A DNA stretch of 64,000 bases from contig JAHHQZ010000004.1 in NCBI GenBank assembly GCA_020026075.1, positions 8,291 through 72,290 of the forward strand. Direction: 5' to 3'. The position numbers and the translations under genes were made by a program. This DNA is from Actinobacillus sp. (GTDB taxonomy: Bacteria > Pseudomonadota > Gammaproteobacteria > Enterobacterales > Pasteurellaceae). Positions 8,417 through 17,626 of this stretch are shown piece by piece (the stretch's first letter is position 1; the number at the start of each line of letters is the position of its first letter). The notes below the pieces were generated by a model, which was not told the origin of the DNA, ran no database searches, and saw only the letters and a list, made by a program, of their open reading frames with translations.

Positions 8417-9484
8417 TTATTCAGGTTTAAGTAAGAAAACGCCGTGCAGATCCATTTCGATGAAGGCATTTTTCATTTCTGGATCAAAATGTTCAGGATT
8501 GGCGTTGATTAATACGGTTTGTCCTGCCCAGTCGGCGACAATTTCCCAGTGGTTGCCCATATAAACGGCGCTTTTCACGCTGCAAGCTTGGGATGCAGCG
8601 CCCTTTGTTTGTAAATGCAAGGCCTCTGGGCGTACACCGAGTAAGCACTCGCCATCTGGCACGTTAAAGCGTGCGGCATTTGGCACTTGGAAAGTGTAGC
8701 CGTTGACGGTTACATTTTCCCCTTGTAATTGAGCTGGGAAAATACTGCTTTCACCCATAAAGTTTGCTAAAAACAATGAGTTTGGCTGCACATACAGGGT
8801 TTTCGCTGGGGCTTTTTGCATAATTTTGCCTTTGTGCATTACGATAACTTCATCAGACACCGCAAAGGCCTCTGTTTGATCGTGGGTCACATACAAGGAC
8901 GTAATGCCTAATTTTTGCTGTAACTCACGGATTTTTTCTCGCATTGAACGACGTAAATTGGCATCAAGATTGGAAAGGGGTTCATCAAACAGCAAAACTT
9001 TTGGCTTTAACACCAGTGCACGTGCCAATGCTACCCGTTGCTGTTGACCGCCTGAAATTTGATCCACATAGCGATCGGCAAAGCCTGCGAGATCCACCAG
9101 CTCTAAGGCTTCTTCCACGCGTTTGCGGCGCTCCGCTTTCGGCACGCCTTGCATTCGCAAACCGTAACCTACGTTATCGCCAAGCATCATATGTGGAAAC
9201 AACGCATAAGACTGGAACACGATACAAATATCTCGTTTTTGAATGGATTCTTTGGTTACATCTTCGCCGTCAATAAAAATCTGCCCTGATGTTGGCATTT
9301 CCAAACCTGCCACTAAACGCAAAACCGTGGTTTTACCACAGCCTGATGGTCCAAGTAGCGTAACCATTGTGCCACGCTTAATGTGCAAATCGAGATCATC
9401 AATCACTACCGCATCGCCAAAAGCTTTGGTTACGTTTTTTAGCACTAAAAAATCATCGTCATTGTTCGTTTGTAAATTTTGCAT
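8417..9484 (-). CDS. afuC: AfuC/FbpC-type ABC transporter ATPase
   Basis: This is the ATPase that powers import through AfuB. It has 355 residues. Walker A GPSGCGKT lies at 45-52, the signature is SGGQQQR, Walker B is VLLFDEPLSNLD, and a C-terminal regulatory TOBE-like region follows. The start at 9484 has AAGGA upstream; a longer frame to 9514 lacks support. It is the last gene of a minus-strand afuA-afuA2-afuB-afuC operon. Automatic annotation usually says ferric iron. In A. pleuropneumoniae the AfuABC system was shown to import hexose and heptose phosphates, and the first binding protein here keeps the residues for that. Confidence 0.88.
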   Translation of the reverse strand: MQNLQTNNDDDFLVLKNVTKAFGDAVVIDDLDLHIKRGTMVTLLGPSGCGKTTVLRLVAGLEMPTSGQIFIDGEDVTKESIQKRDICIVFQSYALFPHMMLGDNVGYGLRMQGVPKAERRKRVEEALELVDLAGFADRYVDQISGGQQQRVALARALVLKPKVLLFDEPLSNLDANLRRSMREKIRELQQKLGITSLYVTHDQTEAFAVSDEVIVMHKGKIMQKAPAKTLYVQPNSLFLANFMGESSIFPAQLQGENVTVNGYTFQVPNAARFNVPDGECLLGVRPEALHLQTKGAASQACSVKSAVYMGNHWEIVADWAGQTVLINANPEHFDPEMKNAFIEMDLHGVFLLKPE

Positions 9485-9518
9485 ATAAATCCTTAGCACG
9501 GCCGTACCGCACACAACA

Positions 9519-11576
9519 TTAGTTCAAACTTTCTGCTTTTAATTTGGCAATGCGCGTGTCGCCCACTACCCAGTCAAAAAATAAAATGATCGCCATCATT
9601 ACCACAATCAAAATGGAGCCATACGCGATGGCTACGCCGTATTCGCCGTCTTCCACGCGATTCAAAATATAGGCGGTTGCCACACGTGTATCGGCGGTTA
9701 CCAAGAAAATAATCGCACTGACGGTGGTCATCGCACGTACAAAGCTGGTTACCAAAGCAGATAATAAGGCAGGTTTTAGTAACGGCAACACGATGTGCCA
9801 TAAGGTTTTGAACGAACTACCTTTGAGCGACAACGAGGCCTCGTCTAAGGTTTTATCCAACTGCCCTAAGCCTGCGATAGCGGCTCGCATTCCCACTGGC
9901 ATATTACGCATTATCATTGACAAAACCACGATAATGCCTGTGCCAGTTAAATAAATCGGCGCATCATTAAAGGCAAGAATGTAAGAAACCCCAGCCACCG
10001 TACCCGGAACGGCGAAACATAATAACGTTAAAAATTCCAGCGTTTTCTTTCCTTTAAATTCTCGGCGCACCAAAATATAAGCGATGAGCAAACCGAAAAT
10101 GGCGGTGATCGGTGCTGCTGTTAAGGCGAAAATCACGGTGTGAATTAAAGACGGCCACGCTCCATCGGAGAAACCTTGTCCAAAGAGCGTAATGTAATGT
10201 TTGAGCGTTAAGGTGTAGTTCACGCCCCAGTTTTCGGTAAAGCTACCGTAGAAAATACTGCCGTACAGCACGGTATTAAACAGCACCCAAGCCACTAAGA
10301 AGAACACGATGATCCACTTCATTGACACAGGCAAATCCTGCACGTCGCCACGATAGGCTTTGCCTGATACGGTAACGTAAGAGCGGTTGCCGATCCATAC
10401 GTATTGAATAATGAAAATACCGAGCGAGAACACCAACAACAGCGTTCCTAATGTGCTGGCGGAGGCGTAGTCCAGTTGCGAGCCTGCAATGTAGAAATAA
10501 ATTTGCGAGGCGATCACGTCAAAACTTCCGCCAAGTACGAGTGGCGTACTGAAATTCGCCAACGACTGCACCACGACCACAAGGAAGGAATTAGCCAACG
10601 CTGGTTTAAGTAGCGGGAAAATAATATTAAAAAAGGTTTGATAACGGTTAGCACGCAAGGTGTAAGAGGCTTCTTCAATGGACGGATGAATCGACTTCAA
10701 TGCCCCTTCCAAAATCATAAACGACATTGGGGTCATTGACAGGGTGTCGGCAATCACAATCCCTGTATAGCCATACAGCCAGTTACTGTTAAAGCCCAAA
10801 TAATCCACTAAAAATTGCGTAACATAGCCTGAACGCCCAAGCATTAAAGTTACCCCAAGTGCGACCACAAAAGGTGGCGTAACGATTGGCAAAATGGAAA
10901 AAATACGCCCAATAAAACGGGTTTTCTGGGCGATCCTTGTGGTGTAAAGGGCAAACATTAAGCCAAAAAATGTACACAACACCCCAACCGTCGTAGAAAC
11001 GGCGAGCGAGTTTAGAATAATTTTTACCACATATTGCTGGCTTAATATGTGCAAGGCTTGTGTCGGTACGAACTGACTGCCGTCATAAAACATCGACACA
11101 AAAATCGCCAACGTCGGATACACAATGAAGAAAAACACGATCAAAATAATGCTTAATAATGCGGCGATAACAAACTTATCTGCCTGCATAAACTTCATTT
11201 TGGCTAGGCTGTTGGTGGTGGTCGCAATTAGGGCGACTATCATCACAAACACCGCATAACCTAAGCTAAATTTTGCGTAAATGGCGGATAAAAAAATAAA
11301 TAAAAATATTCCGACGCTGATAAAAAAGCCCGCACGACCTTGTAATGGTGCGGGGCGATTTTTCAATAATCCATCAGCGATTGGGAATAACGCAAACAAT
11401 ACGACCCAAATCCAGCTTAAATTCAAGGAATCCCAGCCCATTGCGGCTAAAATTTCCTCTGGCATTGAGTCGGTAAAACCGTAGTACAGCGCCATTGACG
11501 GCAGGCAGATAAAGCCCAGCAATGCAATGACAGCCCATACGGTGTTGGAATTAAAAAGAGATAACGGTTTCTTCAT
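9519..11576 (-). CDS. afuB: AfuB, fused double permease of the Afu ABC transporter
   Basis: This inner-membrane permease of 685 residues has two binding-protein-dependent transport domains in one chain. Each has an EAA-like loop (EEASYTLRANRYQTFFNIIF in the first half, DEASLSLKGSSFKTLWHIVL in the second). About a dozen membrane segments are seen. The start at 11576 has GGAG eight bases upstream; a longer frame to 11639 reads through spacer DNA. It lies 34 bases upstream of afuC and follows the scar of a lost binding-protein gene. Confidence 0.88.
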   Translation of the reverse strand: MKKPLSLFNSNTVWAVIALLGFICLPSMALYYGFTDSMPEEILAAMGWDSLNLSWIWVVLFALFPIADGLLKNRPAPLQGRAGFFISVGIFLFIFLSAIYAKFSLGYAVFVMIVALIATTTNSLAKMKFMQADKFVIAALLSIILIVFFFIVYPTLAIFVSMFYDGSQFVPTQALHILSQQYVVKIILNSLAVSTTVGVLCTFFGLMFALYTTRIAQKTRFIGRIFSILPIVTPPFVVALGVTLMLGRSGYVTQFLVDYLGFNSNWLYGYTGIVIADTLSMTPMSFMILEGALKSIHPSIEEASYTLRANRYQTFFNIIFPLLKPALANSFLVVVVQSLANFSTPLVLGGSFDVIASQIYFYIAGSQLDYASASTLGTLLLVFSLGIFIIQYVWIGNRSYVTVSGKAYRGDVQDLPVSMKWIIVFFLVAWVLFNTVLYGSIFYGSFTENWGVNYTLTLKHYITLFGQGFSDGAWPSLIHTVIFALTAAPITAIFGLLIAYILVRREFKGKKTLEFLTLLCFAVPGTVAGVSYILAFNDAPIYLTGTGIIVVLSMIMRNMPVGMRAAIAGLGQLDKTLDEASLSLKGSSFKTLWHIVLPLLKPALLSALVTSFVRAMTTVSAIIFLVTADTRVATAYILNRVEDGEYGVAIAYGSILIVVMMAIILFFDWVVGDTRIAKLKAESLN

Positions 11577-11608
11577 ACTTACTCCGTCCGTTATGAAATT
11601 ACAAAAAG

Positions 11609-11703
11609 TTATTGTGCCATTTTGACATCGTGAACCCATTTATCGATTAAATGCTTACGCACGGCTTTTTCCTTAGCTCAATGTCAGCTTTTACTTGTTT
11701 CAT
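11609..11703 (-). pseudogene. Scar of a third AfuA-type binding-protein gene
   Basis: A ribosome binding site (GGGAGTAAGTA) and ATG at 11703 start MKQVKADIE. A second frame ends the segment with RKHLIDKWVHDVKMAQ, which closely matches the C-terminus of the AfuA encoded at 12770-13813 (RKRLINKWLQDVK). Everything between is gone, so a large internal deletion removed about 300 codons. The place, between afuB and afuA2, shows that the operon once had three tandem binding-protein genes. Confidence 0.75.
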
Positions 11704-11731
11704 TACTTACTCCCTTTATTGGTTTACTGTA

Positions 11732-12760
11732 CTACTGCCCTTTCACCTCTGTACGCCACTGTTCAATGATGGCGTTACGCTTGGCTTTGTCGCCGTAGGT
11801 GCGGAAGTCATAGTCGATGAGTTTTACGTGGTTTGGATTCACCGCATAGGGTGAGGATTGTGCATTTTGATTGGTTAGAATGTGATGAGATTTGCCTTTT
11901 CGCCAAGAAAGCTCTTGCGCCTCTTTGGATAATGCCCAGTCAATGAACAATTTTGCGTTGTTCTCATTGCGTGCGTGATTGACTAAGGCTAAGCCAAACA
12001 AGCTGTAACCTGTGCCTTCGCAAGGGGTGATAATTTCCACTGGTGCGCCTTTTTCCTGCTCTGTGGTGTAATTTTGCAAAAAGCCAATACCGACTGCCAC
12101 TTCCCCAGCCGCCACTTTACGGCCTGGTGCAACGCCTGATTTTGAGTAATGCAAAATATTTTTATCCAACGCTTTCATATAATCGAATGCGTTTTTCTCG
12201 CCCCAAAGCTGGACGAAAGTTGCCATTGCGGTATACGCCGTGCCTGAACTTCTTGGATCGGAAGTGATGATTTCTTGCTTAAATTCTGGACGAATTAGAT
12301 CTTTCCAACATTTTGGCATAGGCAAGCCAAGCTGTTTTAAACGTGCGGTATTCACGCCAATCCCCAGCACACCCATTAAAATCACCGAACTTTTATCACC
12401 ATTTTTCGCAATAATTTGCTGAAATTCCGGCCTAAGCTCTGCCAACACAGGCGAATGATACGGTTTCAGCAACCCCATTTCCGCTGCTTGTAAGTGGGTA
12501 TCAAAAGTGCCGCCATACCAAACATCCGCCTGAGGATTGCCTTTTTCCGCCAGCAATTTTGCCAACGTTGAACCTGAACTGGTACGCACAAACTTTGCAT
12601 CCACGTGATACGCTTTCGCAAAAGTTTTTACTTCCTGCTCGCACATTTCATTCGAGGCACTGCAATATACGGTCAAACGCCCATCAGCGAAGGTTGTTGG
12701 TGCGTAACTTAACGCCAAAAGACTGACCGCTCCAATGAATAACCCACTTACTTTTATCAT
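11732..12760 (-). CDS. AfuA-like periplasmic binding protein, divergent paralogue
   Basis: The 342-residue protein has a signal peptide (cut probably near TTFA-DG, residues 22-26) and the fold and motifs of AfuA: VYCSASNEMC, NPQADVWYGG, SDPRSSGTAYT and PCEGTGY. It lies 9 bases after afuA and probably shares AfuBC. The three residues that contact sugar phosphate in A. pleuropneumoniae AfuA (H205, D206, E229 of the mature protein, from memory) are Q229, N230 and S253 here in precursor numbering. A different ligand is therefore likely. A single repeat arm lies inside the gene at about 12420-12440. AAGGATA precedes the start. Confidence 0.85.
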   Translation of the reverse strand: MIKVSGLFIGAVSLLALSYAPTTFADGRLTVYCSASNEMCEQEVKTFAKAYHVDAKFVRTSSGSTLAKLLAEKGNPQADVWYGGTFDTHLQAAEMGLLKPYHSPVLAELRPEFQQIIAKNGDKSSVILMGVLGIGVNTARLKQLGLPMPKCWKDLIRPEFKQEIITSDPRSSGTAYTAMATFVQLWGEKNAFDYMKALDKNILHYSKSGVAPGRKVAAGEVAVGIGFLQNYTTEQEKGAPVEIITPCEGTGYSLFGLALVNHARNENNAKLFIDWALSKEAQELSWRKGKSHHILTNQNAQSSPYAVNPNHVKLIDYDFRTYGDKAKRNAIIEQWRTEVKGQ

Positions 12761-12769
12761 CGTCTATCC

Positions 12770-13813
12770 TTATTGATTGACTTTCATTTTTACATCTTGC
12801 AACCACTTGTTAATCAGGCGTTTACGTTCATCGGCAGAACCGTATTTCTCAAAATTGTAATTGATCAATTTCAAGGTTTTCGGATCAAACGCTGCTGGAG
12901 ATTGCTCAGCCGTGGTATTCGTTAAGGTTTGGAACGAGTTGCCTGCTTTCCACGCTAACTCTTGCCCTTCTTTTGATAACACAAAGTCCACAAAGTGTTT
13001 TGCGTTATCTAAATTTCTTGCCCCTTTCAAAATACTCACCCCGCCGAGTTCATAACCTGTGCCTTCGCAAGGTACGATCAACTCCACTGGCGCGCCTTTT
13101 TGCTTTTGCAACGCATAATCGTGCAAAAATCCAATACCAATAGCAGTTTCACCCCGTGCAGCGTTGCGTGATGGTGTGATGCCTGACTTCGTGTACTGGG
13201 AAATATTTTTATCCAGCGCCTCTAAATAGTTAAAGGCTTTTTGCTCGCCCCACAGTTGCACGAAAGTCGCTAACGCCGTGTATGCCGTGCCTGAACTTTG
13301 CGGATCCGCCATTTGAATTTCATCTTTCAACTTAGGATCAAGCAAATCTTTCCAGCATTTTGGCACCTGCGTAATACCAAGTTGTTTCAAACGCTCTGTA
13401 TTCACGCCAAAGCCCAAAATTCCCATATAAACGGCTGAACTCAAATGCCCTTTCACTTTGGCAGGGTCTTGAAAACGTTCCACAATTTCAGGAATGTGCT
13501 TAGATTTATACGGCTGTAACAACCCCAACTCGCCCGCTTGCGATTGCGGATCCAGCGTACCGCCGTACCAAACATCTGCTTGCGGATTGCGTTTTTCCGC
13601 CTCGATTTTCGCAAAAGTAGAACCTGAACCGTTACGAATAAAAGACGTGTGCACGTTGTACTTTTGCGAAAATGCTTTCGCCTCAGCAGCACACATCTCA
13701 TTGGTCGCCGAACAATAAATCACCAAACGTCCAGCGGCATTCGCCGTACTGGTCAGCAACACTGTGGCTAAGATGGTACTGCTCGCAATAATGGAAAGTT
13801 TAAAAGGTTTCAT
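12770..13813 (-). CDS. afuA: AfuA periplasmic binding protein, probably for sugar phosphates
   Basis: The 347-residue precursor has a signal peptide ending near TANA (residue 26). It delivers substrate to AfuBC. In the AfuA of A. pleuropneumoniae, H205, D206 and E229 bind glucose-6-phosphate. Here H231 and D232 (FLHDY) and E255 (GTGYE) fall exactly there after removal of 26 residues. Other family motifs are VIYCSATNEMC, NPQADVWYGG and ADPQSSGTAYT. The start at 13813 has GGAGG; the longer frame to 13885 runs through the promoter region. A CRP-like site lies 60 bases upstream. Databases often label this family iron-binding. Confidence 0.88.
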   Translation of the reverse strand: MKPFKLSIIASSTILATVLLTSTANAAGRLVIYCSATNEMCAAEAKAFSQKYNVHTSFIRNGSGSTFAKIEAEKRNPQADVWYGGTLDPQSQAGELGLLQPYKSKHIPEIVERFQDPAKVKGHLSSAVYMGILGFGVNTERLKQLGITQVPKCWKDLLDPKLKDEIQMADPQSSGTAYTALATFVQLWGEQKAFNYLEALDKNISQYTKSGITPSRNAARGETAIGIGFLHDYALQKQKGAPVELIVPCEGTGYELGGVSILKGARNLDNAKHFVDFVLSKEGQELAWKAGNSFQTLTNTTAEQSPAAFDPKTLKLINYNFEKYGSADERKRLINKWLQDVKMKVNQ

Positions 13814-13872
13814 AGTTCCTCCAAAGTGGATAAAAATCCCGCATATCTTACGCAAACCATAAATAAAAACTG

Positions 13873-13888
13873 TGAGCCACATCACTTT
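13873..13888. promoter_or_regulatory. CRP-like binding site upstream of afuA
   Basis: TGTGAGCCACATCACT matches the TGTGA-6-TCACA consensus in nine of ten core positions and is centred about 67 bases before the afuA start. CRP control would fit a transporter for phosphorylated sugars. Confidence 0.6.
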
Positions 13889-13969
13889 TTTGCAGATTGA
13901 TTAGTTTCTTCTATGTGTTTGTTCAATTTTAAAGCGATTATTTGATCTAACTGACAGCCGCCCTAGCGT

Positions 13970-14011
13970 AGGTCGGAATTTTCGCCAAAATTTTGTCAAA
14001 AATTCCGACCT
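13970..14011. repeat. Dispersed palindromic repeat, paired form
   Basis: The arms AGGTCGGAATTTTCGCC and CAAAAATTCCGACCT enclose the AAAATTTT centre. It lies between afuA and udk. This copy has the compensated GGTCGG/CCGACC variant, so both arms changed together. Confidence 0.8.
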
Positions 14012-14152
14012 GTGCATTTTTATAAAAATCCAACAAAAAGACTGAATTTTTTCAAAATAACCATAACGTTTTTAGCCAAATTTCTTTATAATTCCCCAAA
14101 TTTTTTGCGTGCGAAATTGCCACGCCAACCCCACTTAACTAAAGGAAATACT

Positions 14153-14794
14153 ATGTCTGATCAATCCTGCATCATCATTGCCATTGCTGGCGCTTCTGCC
14201 TCTGGTAAAAGTTTATTCGCTTCCACTATTCTTAAAGAATTGCAAGAAAAATTCGGTACGGACGATATCGGTATCATTGCAGAAGACAACTACTACAAAG
14301 ATCAAAGCCATTTGCCAATGGAAGAACGGGTGAAAACAAACTACGACCACCCGAATGCGATGGATCGTGATTTGCTCAACCAACAGTTGCAGGATTTAAA
14401 AGCAGGCAAAGCGGTGGATATTCCAGTTTACAGCTACACGGAACATACCCGTACAACGGAACGCATTCGTTTTGAACCGAAAAAAATCATTATTTTGGAA
14501 GGGATTTTGCTCTTAACGGATGAACGCATTCGCAAGGCAGCGAACATTTCCGTGTTCGTGGATACGCCGTTGGATATTTGCTTTATTCGCCGTTTACAGC
14601 GTGATATGAAAGAACGTGGCCGTTCAATGGAATCCGTTGTTGAACAATACCACGCTACCGTGCGCCCAATGTTCTTACAATTTATTGACCCATCTAAACG
14701 CTATGCGGATATTATCGTGCCACGTGGTGGCAAAAACCGCATTGCGATCAATATGTTAAAAGCGCAAATTCTTCATTTACTGCATAAAAAATAA
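14153..14794 (+). CDS. udk: Uridine kinase
   Basis: This enzyme phosphorylates uridine and cytidine in pyrimidine salvage. The 213 residues equal the E. coli length, with the P-loop GASASGKS at 13-20, DHPNAMD and VDTPLDICFIRRLQRD. AAAGGAAA precedes the start at 14153; the frame extends further upstream but lacks conservation. It is followed after 8 bases by dcd, as in many gamma-proteobacteria. Confidence 0.96.
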   Translation: MSDQSCIIIAIAGASASGKSLFASTILKELQEKFGTDDIGIIAEDNYYKDQSHLPMEERVKTNYDHPNAMDRDLLNQQLQDLKAGKAVDIPVYSYTEHTRTTERIRFEPKKIIILEGILLLTDERIRKAANISVFVDTPLDICFIRRLQRDMKERGRSMESVVEQYHATVRPMFLQFIDPSKRYADIIVPRGGKNRIAINMLKAQILHLLHKK

Positions 14795-14802
14795 GGTGTC
14801 TT

Positions 14803-15384
14803 ATGCGACTGTGCGACCTTGATATTGAGCGTTATTTAGACGATGGCTTGATTGCACTCACGCCACGCCCTGCCAACAGTGAAATTAACGGTGCGACCGT
14901 TGACGTGCGTTTGGGCAATTCCTTTCGTGTGTTCAAAGAATACGCCAAACCCTACATTGATTTAAGCGGCCCACGGGAAACGGTGCAAGCCCAGCTCGAT
15001 GCCGTAATGAGCGATGAAATTTTAATCGAAGATGGCGAGGCCTTTTTCCTGCATCCAGGGGATCTCGCCCTTGCCACCACCTACGAAACCGTTACCCTGC
15101 CAGATAACATCATCGGCTGGCTAGACGGCCGCTCATCGCTGGCACGCTTAGGCTTAATGGTTCACGTAACCGCACACCGTATCGACCCAGGTTGGCACGG
15201 TAAAATCGTGTTGGAATTTTTCAACTCTGGCAAACTGCCACTGGCCTTACGCCCGAAAATGACCATCGGCGCATTGAGTTTTGAAGTGCTAAGCGGTAGT
15301 GCCGCTCGTCCTTACAACGCACGCCACAACGCTAAATACAAAAACCAACAAAACGCCATCGCCAGCCGTATCAACCAAGATTAA
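14803..15384 (+). CDS. dcd: dCTP deaminase
   Basis: This enzyme deaminates dCTP to dUTP, the main source of dTMP in enteric-type bacteria. The 193 residues match the trimeric family. It has the GRSSLARLGL motif, an acidic catalytic region (WHGKIVLEFFN) and a C-terminal tail that closes over the nucleotide. It is co-transcribed with udk and ends before a strong terminator. Confidence 0.96.
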   Translation: MRLCDLDIERYLDDGLIALTPRPANSEINGATVDVRLGNSFRVFKEYAKPYIDLSGPRETVQAQLDAVMSDEILIEDGEAFFLHPGDLALATTYETVTLPDNIIGWLDGRSSLARLGLMVHVTAHRIDPGWHGKIVLEFFNSGKLPLALRPKMTIGALSFEVLSGSAARPYNARHNAKYKNQQNAIASRINQD

Positions 15385-15393
15385 CAAAAAACA

Positions 15394-15436
15394 ACGCTGG
15401 AATATTTAACAAAATTTTGTGAAATATTTCAGTGTT
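15394..15436. repeat. Dispersed palindromic repeat, diverged paired form
   Basis: The arms ACGCTGGAATATTTAAC and GAAATATTTCAGTGTT enclose AAAATTTT right after the dcd stop codon. The core is the CTGG/CAG variant. Confidence 0.6.
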
Positions 15437-15451
15437 AGGGGTGTTAAGTAT

Positions 15452-15476
15452 AAAAGCCACTTAATCGTGGCTTTTT
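15452..15476 (+). terminator. Terminator of udk-dcd
   Basis: Stem AAAAGCCAC/GTGGCTTTT with a six-base loop, followed by T residues. Confidence 0.8.
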
Positions 15477-15553
15477 GTTAATTATTTTTTCCACTGGGTA
15501 ATGTAAAGTAAAGCCCACAAGGAAAGAATAAACAAAATGAAAGGCGAAAAAAG

Positions 15554-15601
15554 GCAAGGCCGGAATTTTCGTCAAAATTTTGCAAAAAATTCCGGCCTTG
15601 C
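15554..15601. repeat. Dispersed palindromic repeat, paired form
   Basis: The arms GCAAGGCCGGAATTTTCG and AAAAATTCCGGCCTTGC are perfectly matched over the first 13 bases. It lies downstream of rlmM between converging genes. Confidence 0.85.
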
Positions 15602-15630
15602 TAATCAGTGTGTAAAAAAACGGCGGCGGT

Positions 15631-16734
15631 TTAGTACACTCGCATGTAAACCGTGATTTCTTCACGGTCGTGGTAAAGCTGTTTGGCTTGAATTTGGTAA
15701 CGCAAGCCTGCGTCTTTTAGCTGGGTTTGTAGGTTTTCTAGGCATTGTTGCACTTCGGCGTAGCGTTTTTTCATTGGTAATTTTAAGTTGAAAATCGCCT
15801 GTTGCGTCCAACCGTTGGTAAACCATTTGGCGATGAGCTGGGTGATTCGGCTCGGTTTTTCTACCATATCGCACACCAACCACTGCACTTGCTTGCCTTT
15901 AGGCGGCTGGAATTTGAAACCATCTTCCGAGCAATGCTCAATGCGACCAGTGTCGAACAGGCTCGTTGCCATTTTGCCGTGATCAACCGCATACACAAAC
16001 ACGCCACGCTTGATGAGCTGGTACGTCCAGCCACCAGGACAGGCACCGAGATCCACGCCCACTTGGCTGTCGTTAAAGCGTTGCTTTTCTTCTTGCTCGG
16101 TCATAAACGTGAGGATCGCCTCTTCTAATTTTAAGGTAGAACGGCTTGGGGCGAGTTTAGGTAATTGTAGGCGTAAAATGCCCATAAAATGGGGCGATTG
16201 CTTGCCAGCGTAGGCGTAGCCCACAAAGCAGGCGTTGTTGGCAGTGAACACCACGTGCAACATTAGGGCGTTGGCAGGCGGCGTGGGCTGTGGTTTTTCT
16301 GCCAATAAATGGGCTTGACGCAAGGCTTGGCGTAAGGGGACGGTAAATTTTTTGCAAAAGGTTAAAAGGGATTTCGCCTCGTTGGTGTCGGCACTTTCCA
16401 CGAGCAAGCCCTGACTTTTCGCCAAAGGCAAGCCTTGTTCTGCAAGCTGTTGGTAAACCTTAACGATGGGACTAATGCGATCGGCAAGGGGGAGATCCGT
16501 TAGGCTGGCACTCACCACAATGAGCTGACGAGCAAAAATAAGCTGTTTAACCGCTACAGTGCGTGCAAATGTGTCAGCGCCCTCAGAAGTATAAAATTCA
16601 AACAGCACATAGGCTTGGTTTTCTGTGGTTTTTGCGTAACCAAACAGCCCAAGCTCATTGGCTTTAGCGGTGATTTCAGCGGCGGTTTCTTTTTCAAAGC
16701 CTGCTCGGCAGAAAAGTAAGATTTGGTTATTCAT
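15631..16734 (-). CDS. rlmM: 23S rRNA 2'-O-ribose cytidine-2498 methyltransferase
   Basis: The enzyme methylates C2498 of 23S rRNA in the cytosol. At 367 residues it is one longer than E. coli RlmM. A THUMP-like N-terminal region precedes a Rossmann methyltransferase domain with GVDLGACPGGWTYQL near residue 220. It overlaps the end of gcvA by 8 bases on the same strand, a pairing that is conserved with E. coli. Confidence 0.93.
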   Translation of the reverse strand: MNNQILLFCRAGFEKETAAEITAKANELGLFGYAKTTENQAYVLFEFYTSEGADTFARTVAVKQLIFARQLIVVSASLTDLPLADRISPIVKVYQQLAEQGLPLAKSQGLLVESADTNEAKSLLTFCKKFTVPLRQALRQAHLLAEKPQPTPPANALMLHVVFTANNACFVGYAYAGKQSPHFMGILRLQLPKLAPSRSTLKLEEAILTFMTEQEEKQRFNDSQVGVDLGACPGGWTYQLIKRGVFVYAVDHGKMATSLFDTGRIEHCSEDGFKFQPPKGKQVQWLVCDMVEKPSRITQLIAKWFTNGWTQQAIFNLKLPMKKRYAEVQQCLENLQTQLKDAGLRYQIQAKQLYHDREEITVYMRVY

Positions 16735-17626
16735 TGGTTTCCTGTTTGATGGTGTCTAAAATCCATTGTTTGAATGCATTGATGGGGGCGTTGTTGCCTT
16801 TGTTTATTTGGCTGACGAGATAAAACGATTTGGGGTCACGTAAATTTTGCATTGGTAACACACGTTGCAGTCGGCCTGCGCTTAATTCTCGTTGCGCGAG
16901 AATTTCGTTAGCGAGTACCAAGCCTTGCCCGTGTGCAGCGGCTTGCAACGCCATTACGGTGTGGCTAAATAATGCGCCGTGCTGAATGTCTAAGCCGTCT
17001 AATTGCAAGACATTCGCCATTGTTTGCCAGTTTTTGTGATCGTGAATGTGAATAAGGCTGTGCTGTTTGAGATCATCAGGCGTTAAAACTGGCTTGGCAG
17101 CGAGTACGTCTGGCGCACCTAAAATCACCAATTCACCACGCAACAGTTTTTCCACATCGTAATTGTCCCAATCGCCACTGCCGTAGTAAACGGCAACGTC
17201 AGTTTTATTGCTTTTGAAAAAACCTTCATCGTGATCCACGCCGTTTAGGCGCACCTCAATTTCAGGGAATGCACGGCGAAAACTGCTTAAATGTGGAACG
17301 AGCCATTGCATTGCAAAGGTTTGCGGCACTTCAAGAGTTAAATGCTGTTCGGTATTTTGTTTGAGTATTTTTTTCGTTGCGTCCGTTAAATGGCTAAAAA
17401 TTTTGGTAATGTCCGCAAAATAGGCTTGCCCAATTTCCGTCAACGCCAATTTGCGGTTGTGGCGGTAAAACAGTTGCAAACCGAGAAATTCTTCAAGCAA
17501 TTTGATTTGGTGGCTGATCGCCGCTTGGGTTACGCATAGCTCACCAGCAGCCTTAGTAAAGCTTAAATGGCGTGCAGAACACTCGAAGGCTTTGAGTGCG
17601 TTTAGCGGTGGCAAACGTTTATACAT
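16727..17626 (-). CDS. gcvA: GcvA, LysR-type regulator of glycine cleavage
   Basis: GcvA activates or represses the glycine cleavage genes and activates the small RNA GcvB. The 299 residues start MYKRLPPLNALKAFECSARH, with the winged helix at 1-60 (KAAGELCVTQAAISHQIKLL) and an effector domain behind. It is divergent from gcvB, which is the arrangement in E. coli and supports both calls. Confidence 0.93.
   Translation of the reverse strand: MYKRLPPLNALKAFECSARHLSFTKAAGELCVTQAAISHQIKLLEEFLGLQLFYRHNRKLALTEIGQAYFADITKIFSHLTDATKKILKQNTEQHLTLEVPQTFAMQWLVPHLSSFRRAFPEIEVRLNGVDHDEGFFKSNKTDVAVYYGSGDWDNYDVEKLLRGELVILGAPDVLAAKPVLTPDDLKQHSLIHIHDHKNWQTMANVLQLDGLDIQHGALFSHTVMALQAAAHGQGLVLANEILAQRELSAGRLQRVLPMQNLRDPKSFYLVSQINKGNNAPINAFKQWILDTIKQETNE

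Noticed and set aside
8417..13813. Ferric iron transporter FbpABC
   Set aside because: The sequence family fits, but the first binding protein keeps the sugar-phosphate residues of A. pleuropneumoniae AfuA and lacks an obvious tyrosine-based iron site, so AfuABC is the better label.
15444..15665. 73-residue minus-strand frame after rlmM
   Set aside because: It runs through a terminator and a repeat pair and overlaps the rlmM end; no support for a gene.
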